From the NCBI RefSeq assembly GCF_003751305.1, contig NZ_RJKV01000004.1:124001-188000 (forward strand): 64,000 nucleotides of DNA, given 5' to 3'. Shown here piece after piece: positions 45,094-52,568 of the stretch. Position numbers and translations under genes: made by a program. Origin of the DNA: Stenotrophomonas rhizophila (GTDB lineage Bacteria; Pseudomonadota; Gammaproteobacteria; Xanthomonadales; Xanthomonadaceae). How positions within the stretch are numbered: position 1 is the first letter of the stretch; every line of letters starts with the position of its first letter. The notes beneath the pieces were generated by a model. The model was not told the DNA's origin. It did no database searches and saw only the letters and a list, made by a program, of their open reading frames with translations.

Positions 45094-45597
45094 ATGACCT
45101 CTCCGCGCGACCTCGACCGCCCTGCCCGCCCGCTGACTGCCCGGCCCCTCAGCCGTGGCGACCTGCGCCTGCTGGTGCTGTCCCTGCTCGCCGACCAGCC
45201 GCGCCATGGCTATGAGCTGATCCAGCTGATCAGCGACATGTTCGTGCGGGTCTACACGCCCAGCGCCGGCTCGATCTACCCGGTGCTGGCGCAGTTCGAG
45301 GCGGCCGGCTGGGTCGGCGCGGTCGAGGACGGTGGGCGCAAGCGGTACGCGCTCAGCGCGCTGGGCCAGGCCGAGCTGGAGGCACAGCGCGACGAGGTCG
45401 ATGCCGCGGTGCACCGGGTACGCGACAGCGCGCGCACGATCACCAAGGCCAACCTGCCGCCGCCCGTGCGCGATGCGCTGCGCGAGCTCAAGCACGCGCT
45501 GGGCCTGTGCCATGGCCGCTGGCAGGACGACAACGCCGCAGCCGTGGCCGAGGCGCTGCGCGAGGCCGCCGCGCGGATCCGTGCACAGGGCCGCTGA
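45094..45597 (+). CDS. PadR family repressor, YqjI-like
   Basis: 167 residues. A winged HTH of the PadR type (LRLLVLSLLADQPRHGYELI, then TPSAGSIYPVLAQFEAAGW) is followed by a helical dimerisation tail. In E. coli the PadR protein YqjI represses yqjH, a siderophore-interacting ferric reductase; the same pairing is seen here with the next gene 90 bp downstream. The His-rich N-terminus of E. coli YqjI, which binds nickel, is absent, so metal sensing may differ. Twin palindromes precede the gene. Confidence 0.88.
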   Translation: MTSPRDLDRPARPLTARPLSRGDLRLLVLSLLADQPRHGYELIQLISDMFVRVYTPSAGSIYPVLAQFEAAGWVGAVEDGGRKRYALSALGQAELEAQRDEVDAAVHRVRDSARTITKANLPPPVRDALRELKHALGLCHGRWQDDNAAAVAEALREAAARIRAQGR

Positions 45598-45687
45598 CCT
45601 CCCTTCTTCGTTTCAGACCCAGCCAGCCACCGCCCGCCAGGTCCTTCTCTCTCAACGCCGCGCTGCGGCACTGATCCAGGTATTCCC

Positions 45688-46485
45688 ATGGCTCTGCATG
45701 AAAACCGACTGCTCCGTCATACCGTGAAGTTCCGTCCGCTGCAGGTGCTGCGCACCGAGGAGATCAGCCCGTGCATGCGCCGGGTGATCGTCGGGGGCGA
45801 GGCGCTGGAAGGCTTCGATTCGCCCTCGCCGGATGACCACGTCAAACTGTTCTTCCCCAACGCCGAGGGCCAGTTCGTGGTCCCGACGATGACCCCGGAA
45901 GGCCCGCGCTACCCGGACGGGCAGACGCCCTCTCCCTCGCGCGATTACACCCCGCGCTGGTGGGATCTGGAGGCCCACGAGCTGGCGCTGGATTTCGTCA
46001 TGCACGGCGACGGCCTGGCCTCGACCTGGGCCGCCAACGCGCAGCCGGGCGATGCGATCGCCGTGGGCGGCCCGCGTGGCTCGCACATGACCGCCGATGA
46101 CTTCGACACCTATGTGCTGATCGGCGATGAAACCGCGCTGCCGGCCATCGGCCGCTGGCTGGAGACGTTGCCGGACGGCGCCAATGCCGATGTCTACATC
46201 GAGATTCCGGAATCCGGCGATCGCCAGGAGCTGCCGGAGGACGACCGTATCCGCATCTCGTGGCTGGAGCGCAACGGCTTCGACGCCGCCACCAGCACCC
46301 TGCTGGAAGACGTGCTGACCGATTTCGAGGAACCGGACGGCGACACCTTCTACTGGATCGCCGCCGAATCGCGCCGGGCCCGGATGATGCGCAAGTACAT
46401 CGAGGGCCACCTGGGCGTGCCGAAGGACTGGATCCGCTCGACCGGCTACTGGAAGGCGCACGGCAGCGAGCATCACGACGACTGA
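45688..46485 (+). CDS. Siderophore-interacting ferric reductase, YqjH/ViuB-like
   Basis: 265 residues of the SIP (flavodoxin reductase-like) family. The FAD-binding motif is SRDYTPRWW, the NAD(P)H-side motif is VLIGDETALPAIGRWLE, and the family C-terminus is TGYWKAHGSEHH. Such enzymes reduce ferric iron from siderophores in the cytoplasm using NAD(P)H. It is encoded directly after the PadR repressor, which probably controls it. Confidence 0.93.
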   Translation: MALHENRLLRHTVKFRPLQVLRTEEISPCMRRVIVGGEALEGFDSPSPDDHVKLFFPNAEGQFVVPTMTPEGPRYPDGQTPSPSRDYTPRWWDLEAHELALDFVMHGDGLASTWAANAQPGDAIAVGGPRGSHMTADDFDTYVLIGDETALPAIGRWLETLPDGANADVYIEIPESGDRQELPEDDRIRISWLERNGFDAATSTLLEDVLTDFEEPDGDTFYWIAAESRRARMMRKYIEGHLGVPKDWIRSTGYWKAHGSEHHDD

Positions 46486-46542
46486 GCCCGCGACGGGCAC
46501 CGGCCGCGAATGCGACAATCGCGTTTTGTGCCGGTGCCTTTC

Positions 46543-46980
46543 ATGCAAGCCTCTCCTCTTTCGGCACTGACCGATCTGATCGACCGCGCCGAGCGGGCCG
46601 ATCCCGCGCTGGATGCCGCCCTGGCGGCGCTGGCGCCTTCCGTGGGCGAGAACATCGCCCAGCTGCGCACCGCGCTGGTGCCATTGGCCCGCGCGCAGGC
46701 GGCACTGGTGCAGGCGAACATCGATATCGACCTGGTCGCCGATGAGCTTCGCCGTTACCAGAAGTACGCGATGCCCGGTAAGCCGAGCCTGCAGATCGTG
46801 CAGCTGCGCAAGCAGCAGGCCTCGGTGAAGCAGGCCGCGCTGCTGGCCCGCCAGGCATTTGCACAGGCCACCCATGCGTTCCTGCGTGAGAGCGGCTTGA
46901 CCGCGCCGGCACGGCGCACGCCGACCGATTTCACCACGCTGTGGCTGGGCAAGGTGAGCGCGCAGGTGGCGGCGGGTTGA
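46543..46980 (+). CDS. Hypothetical helical protein
   Basis: 145 residues, Ala/Leu-rich and predicted all-helical, with KYAMPGKPSLQIVQLRKQQASV as a conserved-looking centre. The start is uncertain: ATG 46543 (chosen) or ATG 46510, neither with a clear Shine-Dalgarno. It is 57 bp after the ferric reductase gene and could share its transcript. No signal peptide or TM segment. Confidence 0.65.
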   Translation: MQASPLSALTDLIDRAERADPALDAALAALAPSVGENIAQLRTALVPLARAQAALVQANIDIDLVADELRRYQKYAMPGKPSLQIVQLRKQQASVKQAALLARQAFAQATHAFLRESGLTAPARRTPTDFTTLWLGKVSAQVAAG

Positions 46981-46990
46981 TCGCGCTGAT

Positions 46991-47097
46991 ATCCACGCAT
47001 GGCGTGGATCTACCCCGGTCCCGTCAACGGTAGAGCCACGCCATGCGTGGCTGCGCTTCGGCGGGATTCCTGGTTGCCGGCCAGCGGCCGGCACTAC
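46991..47097. repeat. Cluster of three SMAG REP elements
   Basis: Three palindromes: ATCCACGCATGGCGTGGAT with CTAC (46991-47013), GTAG with AGCCACGCCATGCGTGGCT (47030-47052), and GCCGGCCAGCGGCCGGC with CTAC (47076-47097). Two different arm sequences occur with the same GTAG cap, so two SMAG subtypes lie side by side. Confidence 0.8.
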
Positions 47098-47126
47098 CGG
47101 GTATCGACCGGTAGCCGCACAAAAAG

Positions 47127-47150
47127 AAAGCCCGCCAATTGGCGGGCTTT
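47127..47150. terminator. Bidirectional intrinsic terminator
   Basis: Perfect palindrome AAAGCCCGCC-AATT-GGCGGGCTTT, with an A-run on the left, so a T-run on the minus strand. It ends the yceI-like transcript. Confidence 0.8.
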
Positions 47151-47179
47151 CTGCCTTCTCACGACGAGTGAGGAGAAAC

Positions 47180-47881
47180 TCAGGCAGCCGGCTTTTCGCC
47201 AGTGGCCTCGGTGGTGATGCGGATGTTCACTTCATCGCTTACGTTCGGGGCGTACGCGCCGACGCCGAAATCGCTGCGCTTGATGGTGGTGGTGGCATCG
47301 AAGCCCGCTGCCGGCACCTTGGCCATCGGGTGCTCGCCGCCGCCGTTGATAGTGACATCCAGGGTCACCGGCTTGGTGATGTCCTTGATGGTCAGGTCGC
47401 CGGTGACGGTCAGCTTGTTGGTGCCGTTGGCCTCAACCTTGGTGCTCTTGAAGGTGGCGGCCGGGAACTTGGCGGCGTCGAAGAAATCGGCGCTCTTCAG
47501 GTGCTCGTCGAACTTGGCGGTGAAGCTGTTCAGGCCGGTCAGCGGCAGCTTCACTTCCACGGTCGACTTGGTCACGTCGGCCGCGTCATACACCAGGGTG
47601 CCTTCGGCGCTGCCGAAATGCGCGGTCGGGTGCGAGAAGCCGAAGTGGCTCCACTGGACCAGCACGTCGGTGTGGGTCGGGTCGAGCTTGTAGGTGCCCG
47701 AGGCGATCTGGATCGCATCGGCGGCCGGGGCGGCAGCCGCAGCGTCCGCAGCCGGGGCGGCGGTTTCGGTGGCGGCCGGCGCGTCTGCGGCCGGAGCAGC
47801 GGCTTCGTCGGCCGGCTTGGAGCAGGCGGCGATGGCCAGGGTCAGGGCGAGCGGCAGCAGCAGTTTGCGGGTCATGGTCAT
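47180..47881 (-). CDS. YceI family lipoprotein
   Basis: 233 residues. A lipobox (LAIAAC) is followed by a 40-residue Ala/Pro/Glu-rich linker and then a YceI lipocalin-like barrel (YKLDPTHTDVLVQWSHFGFSH opening, TGDLTIKDITKPVTLDV middle). YceI barrels bind polyprenoid or other amphipathic ligands in the periplasm. It has its own terminator and is probably monocistronic. Confidence 0.92.
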   Translation of the reverse strand: MTMTRKLLLPLALTLAIAACSKPADEAAAPAADAPAATETAAPAADAAAAAPAADAIQIASGTYKLDPTHTDVLVQWSHFGFSHPTAHFGSAEGTLVYDAADVTKSTVEVKLPLTGLNSFTAKFDEHLKSADFFDAAKFPAATFKSTKVEANGTNKLTVTGDLTIKDITKPVTLDVTINGGGEHPMAKVPAAGFDATTTIKRSDFGVGAYAPNVSDEVNIRITTEATGEKPAA

Positions 47882-47966
47882 GGCAGGTCTCTCTCGAATC
47901 GAAGGGAAAAAAAGCAAAGGTCACGCAGCCCATCCGCACGGACGGGCCACGATCCGGCGGTAACGC

Positions 47967-48557
47967 TTATGCGATGCGGGCGGCTTCGTCGAAGGACAGG
48001 CGAGGCAGCCGCGGGAACAGGCCCGAGGCGTCACCGTACCCCAGGTTGACGAGGAAATTCGACTTGATCGCGGTGCCCTTGAAGAAGGCTTCGTCGACCT
48101 TGGCGTTGTCGAAGCCGGACATCGGGCCGGCATCCAGACCCAGCGCGCGCGCGGCCAGGATCAGGTAGGCGCCCTGCAGGCTGCCATTGCGGAATGCGCC
48201 TTCGGTGCGGCCTTCACGCGGGCCGTCGAACCACGCCTTGGCATCGGTATGCGGGAACAGGAACGGCAGCTTCTCGTGGAAGTCTTCGTCGAAGGCGACG
48301 ATCACCGTGACCGGGGCAGCCAGGGTCTTGTCGTGGTTGCCTTCGGACAGGGCCGGGGCGAGCTTGGCCTTGGCTTCGGGGGATTTCACGAACACGAAGC
48401 GCGCCGGGCTGCCGTTGGCGGCAGTCGGGCCCCACTTCAGCAGCTCGTACAGCGCATTGAGCTGGCTGTCCTCGACCGGCTTATCAAGGAAGGCGTTCTG
48501 GGTGCGGGCGGTACGGAACAACTGATCGAGCGCAGCATCGTCAAGGACGTGGGACAT
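47967..48557 (-). CDS. Malonic semialdehyde reductase/nitroreductase family protein (RutE/HadB-like)
   Basis: 196 residues. Nitroreductase-fold FMN protein with [12 protein letters not shown] at the N-terminus, [18 protein letters not shown] (FMN-binding loop) and [25 protein letters not shown]. This pattern is typical of RutE-type NAD(P)H-dependent reductases. No rut pyrimidine genes are nearby, so the physiological substrate is open. It is divergent from the ELM1-family gene. Confidence 0.9.
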   Translation of the reverse strand: MSHVLDDAALDQLFRTARTQNAFLDKPVEDSQLNALYELLKWGPTAANGSPARFVFVKSPEAKAKLAPALSEGNHDKTLAAPVTVIVAFDEDFHEKLPFLFPHTDAKAWFDGPREGRTEGAFRNGSLQGAYLILAARALGLDAGPMSGFDNAKVDEAFFKGTAIKSNFLVNLGYGDASGLFPRLPRLSFDEAARIA

Positions 48558-48686
48558 GAAGCCTCCGGAAATAAGGGGAATCGTTCGCGCATCGGCTACC
48601 GTGGCAGGGCGACAGCGCGATCGGCGAAGGCTGGCAGTGTAGAGTGTCGCGACAGTTGCAACACCCAGCCTGACTGAAACGAATTA

Positions 48687-49658
48687 ATGCCATACGTGAA
48701 ACGATGGAGTCCGCCCTGGACGATCACTGACGGCCGTGCCGGCAATGTGCGGCAGGCGGTGGCCCTGGCCACGGCATTGAAGCTGGGGGCGCATCGTCCG
48801 CTGGTGCTCACCCCGCGCGCGCCCTGGCGTTGGCTGGCCCCGCGGTGGCTGCCCGGTGCCGCCAATGGTTATGGTGACGCTTTCGCAGCCTTGGCCACCG
48901 ACGCCCCTGAGCTGGCCGTCGGTTGTGGCCGCCAGGCGGCCGGTGCGCTGCGCGAACTGCGCCGCCGTGGCACCAAGGTGGTCCAGATCCTCGACCCTCG
49001 CCTCAACCCGCGCCACTGGGACCTGCTGGTGGTGCCTGAGCATGACCGGCTGCGCGGCAGCAACGTGCTCACCCTGCTCGGCAGCCTCAATCCGGTCAAC
49101 GATGACTGGCTGGCCTGCGGCCGTGCCGCCTTTGCAGCGTTCAGCGCCCTGCCTGGCCCACGCACCGCGCTGCTGGTCGGCGGGCCGACCCCGCATGCCC
49201 CGTGGCATGAGCCGGACATGGTGCAGGTGTTCCAGCAGCTCGCTTCCCAGCTGCGCGAGGAAGGCGGCAGCCTGCTGGCCACGACCTCGCGACGTACCCC
49301 ACCGGCCCTGGTCGGCGCGCTGCGCAGCGCGTTTGCCGAGGTGCCGAATGTGATCTGGGGCGATGGCGGCGATGGCGTGAACCCGTATGCCGGGCTGCTC
49401 GGCTGGGCCAACCGCGTGGTGGTATCGCCGGATTCGGTGAACCTGCTCTCTGAAGCGTGTGCCACGCGCATGCCGGTCGCCGTGGCCCTGGCCGACCAGG
49501 CGCACGGGCGACTCGCGCACTTCCAGCACGCGCTGCGCGAACGCGGCCGGTTGCAGGCGCGCTGGCTGGACTGGCAGACGCAGGGCCGCATCGAGCCGCT
49601 GCGCGAGACCACGCGCGTTGCTGATGAGGTACGCGCGCGGTTGGGGATTCAGGCCTGA
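48687..49658 (+). CDS. ELM1/GtrOC1-family protein
   Basis: 323 residues. The opening WTITDGRAGNVRQA and the later LLGSLNPVN, LVGGPTPH and WGDGGDGVNPYAGLLGWA define the mitochondrial-fission-ELM1 family, a GT-B-like fold of unproven activity common in proteobacteria. A glycosyltransferase-like envelope role is the usual guess. It is the first of a plus-strand run leading to the DUF2145 gene. Confidence 0.88.
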   Translation: MPYVKRWSPPWTITDGRAGNVRQAVALATALKLGAHRPLVLTPRAPWRWLAPRWLPGAANGYGDAFAALATDAPELAVGCGRQAAGALRELRRRGTKVVQILDPRLNPRHWDLLVVPEHDRLRGSNVLTLLGSLNPVNDDWLACGRAAFAAFSALPGPRTALLVGGPTPHAPWHEPDMVQVFQQLASQLREEGGSLLATTSRRTPPALVGALRSAFAEVPNVIWGDGGDGVNPYAGLLGWANRVVVSPDSVNLLSEACATRMPVAVALADQAHGRLAHFQHALRERGRLQARWLDWQTQGRIEPLRETTRVADEVRARLGIQA

Positions 49659-49715
49659 CGGCATCGCACAGCGTTATGATGCGGCCGCGGCCGGTGCCGC
49701 CGGAGACTGTGTGAC

Positions 49716-50579
49716 ATGGACGTACCCTTCGCTGCACTGATCAAGCGCCTGCGCCCCGTTCTGCTGTGTGGTGTCCTGCTGGGCGCTGCGCTGACCGCGC
49801 AGGCCGAACCGCAGTGCGCCGAACGCTATCCCACGCCGGCTGCGTTGGCCTCCATGTTCGATGTGGCCCTGGCCACCACCGACGCATTGGACGCACTCGA
49901 TGGCGTGGACGTGGTGCTGATCGCCCGCGGTGGTCAGGACCTGAGCAAGTACGGCCTGCGCCACAGCCATCTGGCCTTCCTGCTGCGCGAAGACGATGGG
50001 CAGTGGCGCGCGGTGCACCTGCTCAATCCGTGCAAGACCGCCGAGTCGCACCTGTTCCGCGAAGGTGTCGCCACCTTCATCGGCGAGACCTCCAGCCACA
50101 CCGACCTGCGCATCGGCGTGCCGACGCCTGCGCTGCGCGATGCACTCAAGGCGATGCTCACCCAGCCGGCGATCCAGGCCAAGGCGCTGCATGAAGCGCG
50201 CTACAGCGCGGTGGCGTATCCGTTCCGTACCGAGTACCAGAATTCCAACCAGTGGATCCTGGAAGTACTGGGCGCGGCGATGGCGCAGGTGGAAGAGCGC
50301 ACCCTGATCGTCAACCGTACCCAGGCGCAGCAATGGCTGCAGCGGCACATGTACACGCCCAGCACGCTGCACATCGGCGTGGCCAAGCGGCTCGGCGCGC
50401 GCTTCTTCGTGCCCAATGCAGCCGTTACCGACCACCCGGCCAGCGAGCGCATTTCCGGCAACTACTCGGTGGTGACGGTGGAATCGATCTTTGATTTCCT
50501 GCAACTGCGCAGCAGCCTGCAGCAGGAGCTGGTCGTGCCGCATGTACCGGTGAAAGGCATTACCGCCCCCAAACCGTGA
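49716..50579 (+). CDS. Exported DUF2145 protein
   Basis: 287 residues with a signal peptide (to TAQA, residue 29). The body matches DUF2145: RGGQDLSKYGLRHSHLAF, HLLNPCKTAESHLFREG and PFRTEYQNSNQWILE. The His/Cys/Asn residues and fold pattern hint at an NlpC/P60-like thiol hydrolase, but activity is unproven. It is followed by two small paralogous exported proteins. Confidence 0.87.
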   Translation: MDVPFAALIKRLRPVLLCGVLLGAALTAQAEPQCAERYPTPAALASMFDVALATTDALDALDGVDVVLIARGGQDLSKYGLRHSHLAFLLREDDGQWRAVHLLNPCKTAESHLFREGVATFIGETSSHTDLRIGVPTPALRDALKAMLTQPAIQAKALHEARYSAVAYPFRTEYQNSNQWILEVLGAAMAQVEERTLIVNRTQAQQWLQRHMYTPSTLHIGVAKRLGARFFVPNAAVTDHPASERISGNYSVVTVESIFDFLQLRSSLQQELVVPHVPVKGITAPKP

Positions 50580-50646
50580 GTCAGCGGCCGGCAGCATGCC
50601 AGCGGGCATACTGCGGACCTATGTTGAGACATCAGAAGGATCTTCG

Positions 50647-51168
50647 ATGACACGTGTTTCGCGCAGAGTCGTTTCACCGCTGCTGGCCATTGCCGTGTGT
50701 GCGGCCAGCCTGCCCGCGCCCGCGCAGGTGGTGGGCATCAATCACCCGGTGACCAGCAGCGTCATCGTCACCTCGGTGGTGAGCGTGGTGGTCGTCACCG
50801 CACCGGTGTGGCTGGTTTCAGCCGGCCTGAGCAAGGCCAGCGACGCTTCGGCCCGACGCAGCCGCGCGGCCAAGGACGCACGTGGCAAAGCCGGGCCGCT
50901 GCCGCCGCTCACCGTGGAGAAGGTGGAACGCACGCCCGAAGGCGGCATCGAAATGGCCCTGCAGAACCCCCAGGAACCGGACGCGCTGGCCGTCATCGCC
51001 TGGCCTGCGCGCGAGGACAACCCGGCAGCCGCGGTGGCGGTGGGCGACGTACTGGCGCTGACACCCACCCAGGGCGGCGCCGGCTGGACGGTGACCACGG
51101 CCGAGGGCACGGCCTTGGCCTTCCTGCCCATCGATGCGGCGGCGGCGCAGCCGAGTGCACGTTGGTAA
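50647..51168 (+). CDS. Small exported protein, paralogue A
   Basis: 173 residues. A signal peptide (SLPAPAQ) is followed by a hydrophobic Val/Ser/Thr-rich segment (VTSSVIVTSVVSVVVVTAPVWL... in residues 36-60) and a small beta-rich domain ending ALAFLP. AGAAGGA precedes the start. It shares this layout and many identities with the next gene; the pair arose by tandem duplication. Function unknown. Confidence 0.82.
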   Translation: MTRVSRRVVSPLLAIAVCAASLPAPAQVVGINHPVTSSVIVTSVVSVVVVTAPVWLVSAGLSKASDASARRSRAAKDARGKAGPLPPLTVEKVERTPEGGIEMALQNPQEPDALAVIAWPAREDNPAAAVAVGDVLALTPTQGGAGWTVTTAEGTALAFLPIDAAAAQPSARW

Positions 51169-51202
51169 CCCCTTGCTGTCCACCGTCTCGCGGAGCTATT
51201 GA

Positions 51203-51730
51203 ATGAACCGGATATCCCGTCCTGCCGTTGCGCCACTGCTGGCGCTGGCCTTGCTCGCGACCAGCCTGCCGGTCAGCGCCCAGAACCTCAGCAATGCCTC
51301 GCCGGTCACCAGCAGCGTCCTCACCACCTCGGTGGTGAGCCTGGCGGTGATCACCGCACCGGTCTGGCTCAGCGCGTTGGGGGTCAGCGAACTGCATGAC
51401 GCCTCCATGCCGCACAACCTCACCGCCCGGGCCGCGAAGCGGCAGAAGGCCGGCCCGCTACCGCCGCTCACCGTGGAGCGCGTGGCGCACCAGCCCGACG
51501 GCAGCTACCAGGTGGAGCTGAAGAACCCGCAGGCTCCGGATGCCCCGGCCGTGGTGGCCTGGCCGGCGCGCACCGACAACCCGGCGGCAGGGGTGAAGGT
51601 GGGCGATGTGCTGGCGTTCACCCCGACCCCGGCCGGCGCGGGCTGGATGGTGGCCGATGCCAAAGGCGCCGCGCTGGCGTTCCTGCCGACCCAGGATGCG
51701 GCGGCCACCAGCATGAGCGAACGCTTCTGA
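51203..51730 (+). CDS. Small exported protein, paralogue B
   Basis: 175 residues, with a signal peptide (SLPVSAQ). It shares PVTSSVLTTSVVSLAVITAP, GPLPPLTVERV and GDVLAFTPT with paralogue A directly upstream. The hydrophobic segment could be a membrane anchor. Both follow the DUF2145 gene, suggesting a joint envelope function. Confidence 0.82.
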   Translation: MNRISRPAVAPLLALALLATSLPVSAQNLSNASPVTSSVLTTSVVSLAVITAPVWLSALGVSELHDASMPHNLTARAAKRQKAGPLPPLTVERVAHQPDGSYQVELKNPQAPDAPAVVAWPARTDNPAAGVKVGDVLAFTPTPAGAGWMVADAKGAALAFLPTQDAAATSMSERF

Positions 51731-51806
51731 CTGAACCGTCCCGGGCTGGCCCTCGGCGGGACAAGCCCGGATAATCCGCCGCTTCCCCCGACTTCCCCGG
51801 CTCGCC

Positions 51807-52361
51807 ATGTCCGCGCGTCCTGCCATTGCCTTTGCCCCGTTGACCCCGCGCTCGCTGCTGCTGGCGGTGCTGGCCATGGGCGCGGTAGTGCTGGGCTCGA
51901 ACGTGCTGGTGCAGTACCCGATCAACGATTGGCTGACCTGGGGTGCCTTCAGCTACCCGGTGGCGTTCCTGGTGAGCAACCTGATCAATCGCCGCTTCGG
52001 GCCGGCGGCGGCGCGGCGGGTGGCCTGGGCCGGGTTCGCGTTGGCGGTGCTGCTGTCGATCTGGATCGCCACGCCACGGATCGCGGTGGCGTCGTGCCTG
52101 GCCTTCATCGCTGCGCAGCTGCTGGATATCACCGTGTTCGACCGGCTGCGCCGCGGGCACTGGTGGCGCGCGCCGATGGTGGCGACCACCTGCAGCGCGA
52201 CGCTGGATACGACGATTTTCTGGAGCATCGCCTTCGCCGGTTCCAGCCTGCCGTGGGTGAGCTGGGCGCTGGGCGATCTGGCGGTGAAGCTGACGATCGG
52301 CGTGTTCCTGCTGGCGCCGTTCCGCGCGCTGCTGGGGAAGATGGCACCGCGCGCGGTGTGA
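51807..52361 (+). CDS. VUT-family transporter (queuosine-precursor transporter-like)
   Basis: 184 residues with about five to six TM helices. TWGAFSYPVAFLVSNLINRRFG near residue 45 is the YhhQ/VUT signature; LDTTIFWSIAFAG and GDLAVKLTIGVFLLAPF complete it. YhhQ imports preQ0/preQ1 for queuosine synthesis. No queuosine gene is adjacent. Confidence 0.9.
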   Translation: MSARPAIAFAPLTPRSLLLAVLAMGAVVLGSNVLVQYPINDWLTWGAFSYPVAFLVSNLINRRFGPAAARRVAWAGFALAVLLSIWIATPRIAVASCLAFIAAQLLDITVFDRLRRGHWWRAPMVATTCSATLDTTIFWSIAFAGSSLPWVSWALGDLAVKLTIGVFLLAPFRALLGKMAPRAV

Positions 52362-52395
52362 CATCGGGCGCCGATCGTCCGGTGTAGCGCTGGCG

Positions 52396-52461
52396 GTCGG
52401 GTATCGCCCTGGGTCGGGCATCGCTATCGGCCGGGTATCGCTATCGGCCGGGCATCACGAT
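52396..52461. repeat. Four degenerate 17-bp tandem repeats
   Basis: Units follow the pattern (c/g)GGYCGGGYATCGCYAT, four copies in a row, before a SMAG pair. Confidence 0.55.
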
Positions 52462-52463
52462 GG

Positions 52464-52525
52464 GTAGTGCCGGCCGCTGGCCGGCTCAGCAGAGTCCATG
52501 GGAGCCGGCCGGCGGCCGGCACTAC
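52464..52525. repeat. Inverted SMAG REP pair
   Basis: GTAG-headed palindrome (52464-52486) and a CTAC-tailed copy (52504-52525) in opposite orientation with a short spacer, the dimer form typical of mobile REP units. It may also act as a terminator between convergent genes. Confidence 0.8.
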
Positions 52526-52568
52526 CGGTGCCAGAGCGGTGCGAGGCCGATGCCCGGGCAAACCGCCG

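Noticed and set aside
46991..47097. Repeated palindromes considered as a CRISPR array
   Set aside because: Arms differ, spacing is irregular, elements are self-complementary with GTAG caps, and no cas gene is present; they are REP elements.
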